Positions 1 to 8,407 of a DNA stretch of 64,000 nt are shown one piece after another. Origin of the DNA: Bacteroidales bacterium (GTDB taxonomy: Bacteria; Bacteroidota; Bacteroidia; Bacteroidales; UBA932); NCBI GenBank assembly GCA_017934185.1, contig JAGBJY010000017.1:21973-85972 (forward strand). The letters run 5' to 3'. The notes below the pieces were generated by a model. That model did no database searches. It was not told the origin of the DNA and was given only the letters and a program-made list of their open reading frames with translations. The position numbers were made by a program, and so were the translations under genes. Position 1 is the first letter of the stretch, and every line of letters begins with the position of its first letter.

Positions 1-1
1 C

Positions 2-451
2 ACGGAAAAGATGTACGAGATGCTGGAGGTCACCTGCCCGCTGCTGCCGCAGGACAAACCCCGTTACCTCATGGGGGTAGGTACGCCGGCCAACATCCTG
101 GAGGGCATTGCCCGGGGCATCGATATGTTTGACTGCGTGATGCCCACCCGCAACGGCCGCAACGGCATGCTCTTCACCTGGAACGGCATCATGAACATGC
201 GAAACGCCAAGTGGACGGACGATTTTACCCCGCTGGACCCTTCCGGCACCTCTTTCGTGGACAGCTATTACACCAAGGCCTATCTCCATCACCTGTTTAT
301 TGCCAAGGAGATGTTTGCCGCCATGGTGGCCACGGAGCACAACCTGGCTTTCTATCTGGACCTGGTGCGCCAGGCCCGCCTCCATATTGAGGCCGGCGAT
401 TTCCTGGCCTGGAAAAACGCCACCGTCCCTAAACTGATGCAAAGGCTATGA
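2..451 (+). CDS. tgt: Queuine tRNA-ribosyltransferase, C-terminal part (5' end outside window)
   Basis: Partial; 149 residues of the C-terminal half are visible. Tgt exchanges guanine 34 of GUN-anticodon tRNAs for a queuosine precursor in the cytoplasm. The run RGIDMFDCVMPTRNGRNG carries the catalytic-loop Asp typical of the family, and AYLHHLF matches the following helix. The three cysteines that bind structural zinc in the E. coli type enzyme (pattern CxCxxC) are replaced by Gly, Ser and Asp in DPSGTSFVDSYYTKAYLHHL; I recall similar replacement in other Bacteroidota, so this may be a lineage trait rather than loss of function. The stop overlaps the next gene's start by 4 bases, so the two are probably co-transcribed. 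Confidence 0.93.
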   Translation, partial: TEKMYEMLEVTCPLLPQDKPRYLMGVGTPANILEGIARGIDMFDCVMPTRNGRNGMLFTWNGIMNMRNAKWTDDFTPLDPSGTSFVDSYYTKAYLHHLFIAKEMFAAMVATEHNLAFYLDLVRQARLHIEAGDFLAWKNATVPKLMQRL

Positions 452-1542
452 AACTGAGGGGATTGCAAAGACTGGACTGGTACATTATCCGGAAGTTCCT
501 GGTGACATTTTTCGTTGCCCTGGCTTTCCTGTCCCTCCTGATTGTCATTTTTGACATCAGTGAAAAAATCGACGACTTCGTGCGCAAGGAAGCCCCCCTC
601 CACGCCATTGTTTTCGATTATTACCTGAACTGGATTCCCTACTTCCTGAACCAGTATTCACCCATGTTCGTGTTCCTGACGGTGATTCTGTTCACGTCCA
701 AGATGACGCAGGATTCGGAGGTGGTGGCCATCCTTTCCAGCGGCATCAGTTATCACCGCCTGGTGGTGCCGTACCTGCTGTCGGCCCTGTTCATTGCCTT
801 CCTGTCCCTGAATCTGGGCATGTGGGTCCTGCCCCATGCCAATGCCACACGGGTACAGTTTGAGCAGAAGTACAATTCCCACCGCAAGGTGCACATGGGC
901 CACGACATGCATTACAAGCTGGAGGACGACCATTTTGTGTACATCGAGAGCTTCAGCGCCTACAACAATACGGCCTACAATTTCACGCTGGAGGATCTTT
1001 CGGAGGGAAGGCTCAAGTCCAAGATAACGGCCGAATCGGCTCAGTATGATACACTTACGGGAAAATGGCGGCTTCGGAACTGGTTTATTCGTGACTACGA
1101 CGAAGGGATGACGGACCATATCCGTTCCGGACGGCAGATGGATACAGTGCTCAGCCTCACGCGCGACGACTTTTTCCGGAACCGCTACACCATCCAGGAA
1201 CTGAACCAGAAAGAGCTGGAAGAACTCATTGACACGCAGATTATGCGCGGGGACGCTTCCGTGAACATGACCCAGATTGAAAAGCACAACCGTTATACGC
1301 TTCCTTTCTCGGCCATCATCCTCACCATCATCGGCCTGTCGCTTTGTACGCGCAAGCGGCGGGGCGGAATGGGACTGAATCTGGCGGCCGGCCTGGCGCT
1401 GGGCTTCTCTTACATCCTGTTCATGCAGTTCAGCGAGATGTTTGTCATTACGGATACCCTGCCGGCCTACATAGCCATCTGGCTGCCCAATTATATTTAT
1501 ACCGTCATTGCCATCGTGCTGTATATAAGAGCCTGTAAATAA
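448..1542 (+). CDS. LptF/LptG (YjgP/YjgQ) family LPS-export permease
   Basis: 364 residues, normal family length. Hydrophobic segments near residues 15-35, 60-80 and 100-120 form the first half and three more lie after about residue 280 (IILTIIGLSLCTRKRRGG, then two further segments); the hydrophilic middle, about 125-280, fits the periplasmic jellyroll that passes lipopolysaccharide to LptC/LptA. Known family role: inner-membrane partner of the LptB ATPase. LptF and LptG cannot be told apart here. It sits between tgt and dut in a run of touching genes; the ATG at 448 overlaps the tgt stop by 4 bases. Confidence 0.88.
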   Translation: MKLRGLQRLDWYIIRKFLVTFFVALAFLSLLIVIFDISEKIDDFVRKEAPLHAIVFDYYLNWIPYFLNQYSPMFVFLTVILFTSKMTQDSEVVAILSSGISYHRLVVPYLLSALFIAFLSLNLGMWVLPHANATRVQFEQKYNSHRKVHMGHDMHYKLEDDHFVYIESFSAYNNTAYNFTLEDLSEGRLKSKITAESAQYDTLTGKWRLRNWFIRDYDEGMTDHIRSGRQMDTVLSLTRDDFFRNRYTIQELNQKELEELIDTQIMRGDASVNMTQIEKHNRYTLPFSAIILTIIGLSLCTRKRRGGMGLNLAAGLALGFSYILFMQFSEMFVITDTLPAYIAIWLPNYIYTVIAIVLYIRACK

Positions 1543-1974
1543 ATGAAAATCAAGATTGTAAATCATTCCCCCTATCCTTGTCCCTCTTATGCTACGGAGT
1601 TGTCGGCGGGCGTGGACCTGAAGGCCTGCCTGGAGGCACCGGTGGTGCTTGAGCCGCTGCAGCGGATGCTGGTCCCCACCGGGCTGTTCATCGCCCTTCC
1701 TGCCGGCTATGAAGCGCAGGTCCGTCCCCGGAGCGGGCTGGCCATCAAGCACGGCATCACCGTCCTCAATTCGCCCGGCACCGTTGATGCCGATTACCGC
1801 GGGGAAATCAAAGTAATCCTGGTGAACCTTTCCCAGGAGCCTTTCCAGATTGTCCCCGGTGAACGCATTGCCCAGATGGTCATTGCTCGGCACGAGCAGG
1901 CCCAGTGGGAGCAGGTGGAAGTTTTAGAGGAAACCACCCGGGGCGCGGGCGGTTTTGGAAGCACAGGAAAATAA
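1543..1974 (+). CDS. dut: dUTP diphosphatase
   Basis: 143 residues, the size of trimeric dUTPases, which hydrolyse dUTP to dUMP and pyrophosphate and keep uracil out of DNA. All five family motifs are seen: AGVDLKA, RPRSGLA, the substrate-binding [18 protein letters not shown], and the C-terminal glycine-rich arm [11 protein letters not shown]. The ATG follows the upstream stop directly, and its own stop shares a base with the murF start (TAATG). Confidence 0.97.
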   Translation: MKIKIVNHSPYPCPSYATELSAGVDLKACLEAPVVLEPLQRMLVPTGLFIALPAGYEAQVRPRSGLAIKHGITVLNSPGTVDADYRGEIKVILVNLSQEPFQIVPGERIAQMVIARHEQAQWEQVEVLEETTRGAGGFGSTGK

Positions 1975-3239
1975 TGGAAATCAGCAACTTATACCAAATC
2001 TTCAAGTCGTCTGCCGGTGTGAACACCGACACCCGCACCCTCCGTGAAAACCAGCTCTTCGTTGCCCTCAAGGGAGAAAACTTTGACGGCAATGCCTTTG
2101 CGCTTCAGGCACTGGAAGCGGGCGCCTGCTGTGCCGTTGTCAGCGATACCGTTGAGGCCGACGACCCTCGTCTGGTGAAAGTCCCAGACACCCTCAAAAC
2201 CCTGCAGGAGTTGGCCGCCTATCACCGGCAGCAGCTGGATATCCCTGTCATCGGCCTTACCGGCACCAACGGGAAAACCACCACCAAAGAGCTCATCCGG
2301 ACGGCACTGGCGGCCAAATACCGCGTATATGCCACGGAAGGCAACCTGAACAATGACATCGGTGTGCCGCTTACGGTGCTCCGGATAGGAGCGGATGCCC
2401 AGCTGGCCATTGTGGAAATGGGAGCCAGCCATCCCGAAGACTTGAAACCCCTCCTGGCGGTGGCGCAGCCCACGCACGGGCTCATTACCAATGTGGGAAA
2501 GGCCCATCTGCTGGGCTTCGGCAGCTTTGAAGGCGTAAACCACGCCAAAGGCCTCCTCTACGACTACCTCAAGGAGCACGACGGGGTGGCTTTTGCCAAT
2601 GCCGATGACCCTGTGCTCCAGGAAATGCTCTGGGAGCGCGGGATGAGCCGCATTCCTTACGGGATGGACGGGGTAACCGTAGTTCCCGCCACCCCTGAGG
2701 AGCCTTTCCTTACCCTCCAATGGGAAGACAAAACGCTTAAAACCCACCTTGTAGGCGCCTACAATGCCGCCAATATCATGGCGGCCCTCCGCCTGGCCTG
2801 GTTCTTCGCTGTCCCGGAGGCCGATGCCTTCACGGCTCTTGCCGCCTACGTACCTTCCAATAACCGCTCCCAGCTGGTGAAGACCGGGCGGAATACGCTC
2901 ATTGTAGACGCTTACAACGCCAATCCCTCCTCCATGGCAGTGGCCCTTGACAACCTGGCCCTCAGCGAAGGCCGAAAGGTGGCCCTGCTGGGTGAGATGC
3001 GGGAACTGGGCGCAGAGGCTGCTGTAGAGCACAAGAGAATTGTGGCGCGCCTCCAGGGCCTGGAGGCCTGTCTGGTGGGACAGGAATTTGCAAAAGCGGC
3101 CGAAGGAAGTGGCATACCGGTGTTTGAAAGCTCCGATGCCCTGGCCGCCTATCTGCAGGAGCATCCGCTTTCCGGCTGCACCATTTTGGTGAAAGGCTCC
3201 CGCGGAACCCGTATGGAGAAGGTTATAGCTTCGCTTTAA
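1974..3239 (+). CDS. murF: UDP-N-acetylmuramoyl-tripeptide--D-alanyl-D-alanine ligase
   Basis: 421 residues from the ATG at 1974; a longer reading frame upstream lies in the dut 3' end and is not needed. MurF joins D-Ala-D-Ala to the UDP-MurNAc tripeptide, the last cytoplasmic step of the peptidoglycan precursor. The ATP-binding loop GLTGTNGKTTTKELI, followed by NLNNDIGVPLTVL and VEMGASH, is typical of MurF. An N-terminal uridine-binding domain, central ATPase domain and C-terminal domain with DAYNANPSSM are in the expected order. The 3' end overlaps the convergent PAP2 gene by 17 bases. Confidence 0.96.
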   Translation: MEISNLYQIFKSSAGVNTDTRTLRENQLFVALKGENFDGNAFALQALEAGACCAVVSDTVEADDPRLVKVPDTLKTLQELAAYHRQQLDIPVIGLTGTNGKTTTKELIRTALAAKYRVYATEGNLNNDIGVPLTVLRIGADAQLAIVEMGASHPEDLKPLLAVAQPTHGLITNVGKAHLLGFGSFEGVNHAKGLLYDYLKEHDGVAFANADDPVLQEMLWERGMSRIPYGMDGVTVVPATPEEPFLTLQWEDKTLKTHLVGAYNAANIMAALRLAWFFAVPEADAFTALAAYVPSNNRSQLVKTGRNTLIVDAYNANPSSMAVALDNLALSEGRKVALLGEMRELGAEAAVEHKRIVARLQGLEACLVGQEFAKAAEGSGIPVFESSDALAAYLQEHPLSGCTILVKGSRGTRMEKVIASL

Positions 3240-3816
3240 CGATAATCCATCGGCTCAGAAGCGCCATTCCATAGCCTACGGCCAGGCCGAAAACGGTGCC
3301 CACCAGAACATCGCCCAGGAAATGGGCGCCCAGCACAATGCGGCTCAGCGCAATGAGCGTGGCCCAGATGAAGATGATCCAATCCCAGACCTTATAGGAA
3401 TGGTGCGGATCATTTTTTTTGAAGGCCTGTGAGGTGAAGACGGCAAAGGCGAAGCAGTTGCTGGCGTGACCGGAAAAGAAGCCATAAAGGGACCCCAAGA
3501 CCCCGCCCGGCAAGCGAATGCCTCCGTCCAGCATCCACTGCGTGTGGCAAGGCCTCAGCCGCATCACGCCTTCTTTGATATGGTAGGAAATCTGGTCGGT
3601 CAGGACAATGGTGATGGCGATGGCGGCCACCAGGGTGAGGGCTTTCTTCCAGCCCAGCCGCCAGAACATATACACAATGACCAGGCCGTAAAAGGGGAAC
3701 CAGACTCTGACTCCGGAGATGAAAAGCCAGAACGGGTCCAGGAAAGAAGGATTGTGGACATTGAGCCAGAGGCTTGCCTGCTGGTCCAGTTGTATCAGTT
3801 GTTCAAGGAAGTTCAT
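3223..3816 (-). CDS. PAP2-family membrane phosphatase
   Basis: 197 residues from the ATG at 3816, chosen because it overlaps the obg stop by 4 bases (ATGA); an upstream ATG would run 18 bases further into obg. Three acid-phosphatase motifs are present: KEGVMRLRP (KX6RP), SGHAS, and [12 protein letters not shown]. Several hydrophobic helices place it in the inner membrane. Relatives dephosphorylate undecaprenyl pyrophosphate or phosphatidylglycerol phosphate; the substrate cannot be decided. Being downstream of obg and convergent with murF gives no strong hint. Confidence 0.88.
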   Translation of the reverse strand: MNFLEQLIQLDQQASLWLNVHNPSFLDPFWLFISGVRVWFPFYGLVIVYMFWRLGWKKALTLVAAIAITIVLTDQISYHIKEGVMRLRPCHTQWMLDGGIRLPGGVLGSLYGFFSGHASNCFAFAVFTSQAFKKNDPHHSYKVWDWIIFIWATLIALSRIVLGAHFLGDVLVGTVFGLAVGYGMALLSRWIIVKAKL

Positions 3817-4805
3817 CGGGTCAAGGCTTTCCAAAGTTGCTCTTTCAATTCATCCAGGCCGGTTCCGGCTACGGAAGAGATGAAAACGTGCGGGATATCG
3901 GAGGGCAGTTTCTTCTCCATCCGGGCTCTCTGCTTGTCGTCAATGAGGTCGGTTTTGGTGACGGCCAGCACGCGGTCTTTCACCAGCAGTTCCGGGTTGT
4001 ACTCTTCCAGCTCGTTCAGCAGAATCCGGTAGCCTTTGCTCACATCCTTCTCGTCGGCCGACACCATGAAAAGGAGCACGCTGTTGCGCTCAATATGGCG
4101 AAGGAAGCGCATGCCGATGCCTTTTCCTTCATGGGCGCCCTCGATGATGCCGGGGATGTCGGCCATCACGAAGGAACGGTCGTCGTAGTAGCGCACGATG
4201 CCCAGGTTGGGCTCCAGCGTGGTGAAGGCGTAGCCGGCAATTTTGGGTTTGGCCGATGTGATGGCCGCCAGCAGGGTGCTTTTCCCGGCGTTGGGGAAAC
4301 CCACAAGGCCCACGTCGGCCAGCACTTTCAGTTCCAGGATGAACCAGCCTTCCTGGCCCTCTTCTCCGGGCTGGGCATAACGGGGCGTCTGGTTGGTGGG
4401 GCTTTTGAAATGGTTGTTGCCCCAGCCCCCGCGGCCGCCGCGGCACAGGATGTATTCCTGTCCGGGCTCCACCAGTTCGGTGATCACTTCTTCGGTTTCG
4501 GCATCTTTCACCACAACGCCCTGCGGCACTTCCAGGACGATGTCGGCCCCGTTCTTGCCTTTTTTCAAGGCTTCGGCCCCGGCGGTGCCATGGTCGGCGC
4601 GTACCACCTTGCGGTAGCGGAGGTGAATGAGGGTCCAGAGCTGCGGATTCACGCGAAGGATGATGTGTCCGCCGCGCCCGCCGTCGCCGCCGTCCGGCCC
4701 GCCCTTAGGGACGTATTTGGCCCGGTGCAGGTGTGCGCTGCCCGCTCCGCCATGTCCGCTGGCGCAGAACAGGCGAACATAATCGATGAAGTTACTTTCT
4801 GCCAT
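3813..4805 (-). CDS. obg: Obg-family GTPase
   Basis: 330 residues. Obg is an essential ribosome-associated GTPase in late 50S assembly. The N-terminal glycine-rich Obg fold is seen ([19 protein letters not shown], then [12 protein letters not shown]), followed by the G domain with P-loop [11 protein letters not shown], switch region and [10 protein letters not shown], and TKTD. It ends soon after the G domain, so the C-terminal OCT domain of longer homologues is absent, which is common. A -7 box lies 7 bases upstream of the ATG. Heads a two-gene unit with the PAP2 gene. Confidence 0.97.
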   Translation of the reverse strand: MAESNFIDYVRLFCASGHGGAGSAHLHRAKYVPKGGPDGGDGGRGGHIILRVNPQLWTLIHLRYRKVVRADHGTAGAEALKKGKNGADIVLEVPQGVVVKDAETEEVITELVEPGQEYILCRGGRGGWGNNHFKSPTNQTPRYAQPGEEGQEGWFILELKVLADVGLVGFPNAGKSTLLAAITSAKPKIAGYAFTTLEPNLGIVRYYDDRSFVMADIPGIIEGAHEGKGIGMRFLRHIERNSVLLFMVSADEKDVSKGYRILLNELEEYNPELLVKDRVLAVTKTDLIDDKQRARMEKKLPSDIPHVFISSVAGTGLDELKEQLWKALTR

Positions 4806-4812
4806 AATGTTG

Positions 4813-4820
4813 CAAATATA
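4813..4820 (-). promoter_or_regulatory. Promoter -7 box for obg
   Basis: CAAATATA on the + strand reads TATATTTG on the minus strand, matching TAnnTTTG. It ends 7 bases before the obg ATG, so the leader would be only a few bases. No clear -33 element is seen. Confidence 0.6.
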
Positions 4821-4882
4821 CGCATTTTTTAGATATGGATTGCTGCAGGCAAAAGCATGTAGTATTTTCCAAGAATAATTGC

Positions 4883-4890
4883 TATCTTTG
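4883..4890 (+). promoter_or_regulatory. Promoter -7 box for the arginase-like gene and gcv operon
   Basis: TATCTTTG matches TAnnTTTG and ends only 4 bases before the ATG at 4895, predicting an almost leaderless mRNA. No good -33 box was found. Confidence 0.65.
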
Positions 4891-4894
4891 AAAG

Positions 4895-5587
4895 ATGAAA
4901 GTTTCGGTGTTCAATTTTAGCGGTGCGCTCGGGGAACAGGGCTTCCTGGAATACCTTGAGGGAAAGCCGTTTGAACTGATAGATTGTGCCGATATTGAAG
5001 GGACGCACTGCTATTGTGATGCCGATGCGCGCGGGGCGCTGGAGGGCAGGATGGGAACGGTGGCACCGGTGCGCTGGATAGACAGCGGCGATTACCACTA
5101 CCTGAGCCATCTGCTGGCGCTGAAGGAGACGGAGCCTTTCCACCTGGTGCTGCTGGACCACCATCCGGACAACCAGGCCCCCGCTTTTGAAGGGGTGCTC
5201 AGCTGCGGAAGTTGGGTGAGGGCCCTGCAGGAGGAAAGCCGGCAACTGAGGGATGTGCTTACCATCGGCCCGGAAGGCTGTCCGCAGGACATTCCTCAGG
5301 GATGGCTGGAAGAAAGAAGGGGAGAGCGGGTGTATGTGTCGCTGGATAAGGACATTCTGTCCAGGAACTATGCCCGGACGGACTGGACGCAGGGGGAGTA
5401 TACGCCGGAGCAGGTGGAGGCCATCCTGCAAAGCCTTGCGGCCGGAATGGAGATAGTGGCGCTGGATATTTGCGGCGAATTGTCGCTGGCACAGGGAGCC
5501 CGTGCCGAAGACCTTCGCATTAACAGGGAAACAAACATTGCATTATATAAGTTTATCACTAACCACTTTGAATTATGTCAGAGATAA
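4895..5587 (+). CDS. Arginase/ureohydrolase-fold protein
   Basis: 230 residues, shorter than classical arginases (about 300). The metal-site signatures of the ureohydrolase fold are recognisable: LLDHHPDN (DxHxD type), SLDKDIL and a late DICGE. Substrate is unknown; arginine, agmatine, formiminoglutamate and other guanidino compounds are family options, and a deacetylase-like variant is possible. Its 3' end overlaps gcvT by 13 bases, so it is the first gene of the glycine cleavage transcript. The N terminus shows no signal peptide, so it should be cytoplasmic. Confidence 0.7.
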   Translation: MKVSVFNFSGALGEQGFLEYLEGKPFELIDCADIEGTHCYCDADARGALEGRMGTVAPVRWIDSGDYHYLSHLLALKETEPFHLVLLDHHPDNQAPAFEGVLSCGSWVRALQEESRQLRDVLTIGPEGCPQDIPQGWLEERRGERVYVSLDKDILSRNYARTDWTQGEYTPEQVEAILQSLAAGMEIVALDICGELSLAQGARAEDLRINRETNIALYKFITNHFELCQR

Positions 5588-6687
5588 TCAACGGGGAATT
5601 GCAGAAGACCTGCCTTTATGAGGAACATGTGGCCCTGGGTGCCAAGATGAGCCCCTTCGCCGGTTACATGATGCCCATCCAGTACAGCGGCATCGTGGCG
5701 GAACACAACGCCGTACGGCAGAAAGTGGGCATGTTCGACGTTTCCCACATGGGGGAAATTTTTGTAAAAGGTCCTGAGGCCGAGGCTTTTATCAACCATA
5801 TTTTCACCAACGAAATCCGCGGCTTCGGGCCCGGCAAGGTGCTCTACGGCATGATGTGCTACCCGGACGGCGGAACCGTGGACGACCTCCTGGTGTACCG
5901 GGAGTACCTGGCCGACCATTTCCTCCTGGTGGTGAATGCCGCCAATATCGAAAAGGACTTTGCCTGGATACAAGAGCAGGCCAAAAGCTTCGATGTCCGC
6001 CTGGACAATGCCTCAGACCGCATTGGCCAGATTGCCGTCCAGGGGCCTGAAGCAGAGAAAACCATCATCGAGGTGCTGGGTTACAAGGAAGCGGCCGATC
6101 TAGGCTTCTACACCTTCTGCGACGTGGAATACAAGGGCGAACGCCTGATCCTTAGCCGCACCGGATATACCGGCGAAGACGGCTTTGAGCTGTATACCAC
6201 CCAGGAAGGAACCGTGGAACTGTGGAAACGCCTCATCGAAGCCGGTGTACAGCCTTGCGGCCTGGGTTGCCGTGACACCCTGCGCTTCGAAGCGGGCCTG
6301 CCGCTGTACGGCGACGAGCTCAGCCCCGAAATCAGCCCCGTCGTGGCCGGCCTTGGCATGTTCTGCAAATATGAGAAAGATTTCATCGGCAAGGAGGCTC
6401 TGTTGGACCAGAAAGCCGGAAAGCTCCAGCGCAAACTGGTGGGCATTGAAATTGAGGACAAGGCCATTCCGCGCGCCGGCTATCCCGTAGAGGCTGCCGA
6501 TGAAAAGGAAGTGGGCGTTGTCACCACCGGCTACCATTCCATCACCCTGGACAAGAGCATCTGCTTCGCCCTGGTGGACAAGGAATTCGCCGCCCTGGAT
6601 ACCCCGCTGAGCATCCGCATCCGCAAGAAGGTATTCCCCGGCAAAGTGGTTAAGAAGAGATTTTATCAAACTAATTACAAAAAATAA
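5575..6687 (+). CDS. gcvT: Glycine cleavage system T protein (aminomethyltransferase)
   Basis: 370 residues, full length. GcvT moves the aminomethyl carbon from the lipoyl arm of GcvH to tetrahydrofolate, releasing ammonia. Recognisable segments: HVALGAKMSPFAGYMMPIQY at the N terminus, FDVSHMGEI, the folate-site area SRTGYTGEDGFELY, and GLGCRDTLRFEAGLPLYG. Start overlaps the arginase-like gene by 13 bases; gcvH follows after 6 bases. Confidence 0.97.
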   Translation: MSEIINGELQKTCLYEEHVALGAKMSPFAGYMMPIQYSGIVAEHNAVRQKVGMFDVSHMGEIFVKGPEAEAFINHIFTNEIRGFGPGKVLYGMMCYPDGGTVDDLLVYREYLADHFLLVVNAANIEKDFAWIQEQAKSFDVRLDNASDRIGQIAVQGPEAEKTIIEVLGYKEAADLGFYTFCDVEYKGERLILSRTGYTGEDGFELYTTQEGTVELWKRLIEAGVQPCGLGCRDTLRFEAGLPLYGDELSPEISPVVAGLGMFCKYEKDFIGKEALLDQKAGKLQRKLVGIEIEDKAIPRAGYPVEAADEKEVGVVTTGYHSITLDKSICFALVDKEFAALDTPLSIRIRKKVFPGKVVKKRFYQTNYKK

Positions 6688-6693
6688 CACGTT

Positions 6694-7074
6694 ATGTCTA
6701 AGATTCTTGAAGGACTCAAGTATTCCGAATCCCACGAATGGGTAAAGGTAGAAGGTAATGTTGCCTACATTGGCGTCTCCGACTTTGCACAGAAAGAAAT
6801 GGGAGATATCACCTATGTGGATATGCCCGAAGAAGGCGACGATGTGCTTGCCGGCGAAGAATTCGGCGCCCTGGAGAGCGTGAAAGCCTCTTCCGAGCTC
6901 ATCAGCCCCGTTTCCGGTGTAGTGGTGGCCGTGAACTATGAGCTTGCCGATGCCCCCGAAAAGGTGAATGAAGACGCCTACGCCGCCTGGATTATCAAGG
7001 TGGAAATGTCCCTGCCGTCCGAACTGGACAAGCTGATGGACGCCGCCGCTTACAAAGCTCAGATTGGCGAATAA
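6694..7074 (+). CDS. gcvH: Glycine cleavage system H protein
   Basis: 126 residues, normal length for the lipoyl carrier that shuttles the aminomethyl group between GcvP and GcvT. The lipoylated lysine is in FGALESVKASSEL, around residue 64. C-terminal helix PSELDKLMDAAAYKAQIG is as expected. Second gene of the gcvT-H-PA-PB order; gcvPA starts one base after its stop. Confidence 0.97.
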   Translation: MSKILEGLKYSESHEWVKVEGNVAYIGVSDFAQKEMGDITYVDMPEEGDDVLAGEEFGALESVKASSELISPVSGVVVAVNYELADAPEKVNEDAYAAWIIKVEMSLPSELDKLMDAAAYKAQIGE

Positions 7075-7075
7075 A

Positions 7076-8404
7076 ATGGCCCGCAATCCGTATTTGCCTC
7101 ATACCGAGGCGGACATCCGGGCCATGCTGGACAAGGTGGGGCTCCAGAGCCTCGATGACCTTTACAGCGATGTGCCCAGGGAATTCCTGAAAAAGGGCGC
7201 CTACGCCCTGCCGGAGGCCCTCTCCGAACAGGAAATCCGTGAGTGGTTTGACACCCTGGACAAACAGAATGCCTCTTTGAAGGTGTTTGTGGGGCAGGGG
7301 GCCTATGACCATTATTGCCCCGCCGTCATTCCTTACCTCACCCAGCGTTCGGAATTCCTGACGGCCTACACTCCGTACCAGTGCGAGATTTCGCAGGGAA
7401 CGCTCCGTTATATTTTTGAGTACCAGAGCCTTATCTGTGAACTTACGGGCATGGATATCTCCAACGCTTCGCTTTACGACGGTCCCACCGCCGCGGCCGA
7501 AGCCATGAAGATGGCCCTTGCCTGCACCCGCAAAAAGACGCGCGTGCTGCTGTCCAAGGCGCTGCTTCCCCATGTCATCAAGGTGGTGGAAACCTATGCC
7601 AAGTTCCATGGCGTGGTGCTGGGTTATCTCCCGGCCGATGAAGGCGAAACTTCGCTGCTTGCCCTGAAGCAGGAACTTGCGGCCGACGACGTGGCCGGCG
7701 TCATTGTCCCTTCCGTGAACCGCTACGGCATTGTGGAAGACCACAGCGGCTTTGCCGAGGCCATCCATGCCGCCAAGGCCGTCCTCATCGAGTACTGCGA
7801 CCCTTCGGCCCTGGCCGTTGTGAAAACCCCGGACGAGTGGGATGCCGACATTGCCGTGGGGGAAGCCCAGTCCCTGGGCCTGCCGCTCTGCTACGGCGGC
7901 CCCTATGTGGGATTCATGGCCGTGAAGCAGGAGCACATGCGCAAGATGCCCGGCCGCATTGTGGGCCAGACCGTGGACAAGGAAGGCCGTAGGGCTTTTG
8001 TCCTTACCCTGCAGGCCCGCGAGCAGCATATCAAACGGGAAAAAGCCACGTCCAACATTTGCTCCAACGAGTCCCTGATGGCCCTTTGGGCCACCATCTA
8101 CCTCTCTCTCATGGGCCCCGAAGGCCTCAGGGAAGTGAACCGCATCAGTGCCGACGGAGCCCATTACCTCAAGGCTGAGTTGCTGAAAACCGGCCTGTTT
8201 GAAGACGTTTTCCCGGACAAGCCCTTCCTCAAAGAGTTTGTCCTCAGGCCCAAGAAGTTCCCGGGCCTCATGCAGCAGCGTCTGGAAAAGGCCGGCTTCT
8301 TTGCCGCCCTTGATACCGAGGAAGGCTACGTAAGCTTCTGCGTCACCGAAAAACGCAGCAAGGCCGAGGTGGACCAGCTGGTTAACATTATAAAGGAGGG
8401 ATAA
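7076..8404 (+). CDS. gcvPA: Glycine dehydrogenase (decarboxylating), subunit 1
   Basis: 442 residues from the ATG at 7076; an in-frame TTG 12 bases upstream lies inside gcvH and is not needed. This is the N-terminal half of the split P protein, which with GcvPB decarboxylates glycine and loads the aminomethyl group onto GcvH. MARNPYLPHTEADIRAML and the GGPYVGFMAVKQEHMRKMPG segment are typical. The split P protein is usual in Bacteroidota and many other bacteria. It does not itself carry the PLP lysine, which is in the other subunit. Confidence 0.95.
   Translation: MARNPYLPHTEADIRAMLDKVGLQSLDDLYSDVPREFLKKGAYALPEALSEQEIREWFDTLDKQNASLKVFVGQGAYDHYCPAVIPYLTQRSEFLTAYTPYQCEISQGTLRYIFEYQSLICELTGMDISNASLYDGPTAAAEAMKMALACTRKKTRVLLSKALLPHVIKVVETYAKFHGVVLGYLPADEGETSLLALKQELAADDVAGVIVPSVNRYGIVEDHSGFAEAIHAAKAVLIEYCDPSALAVVKTPDEWDADIAVGEAQSLGLPLCYGGPYVGFMAVKQEHMRKMPGRIVGQTVDKEGRRAFVLTLQAREQHIKREKATSNICSNESLMALWATIYLSLMGPEGLREVNRISADGAHYLKAELLKTGLFEDVFPDKPFLKEFVLRPKKFPGLMQQRLEKAGFFAALDTEEGYVSFCVTEKRSKAEVDQLVNIIKEG
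8392..8399 (+). promoter_or_regulatory. Strong Shine-Dalgarno site for gcvPB
   Basis: AAAGGAGG lies inside the gcvPA 3' end, 8 bases before the gcvPB ATG. Such a near-perfect anti-16S match is unusual in this window, where most genes lack one; it may ensure equal output of the two P subunits. Confidence 0.6.
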
Positions 8405-8407
8405 GCC

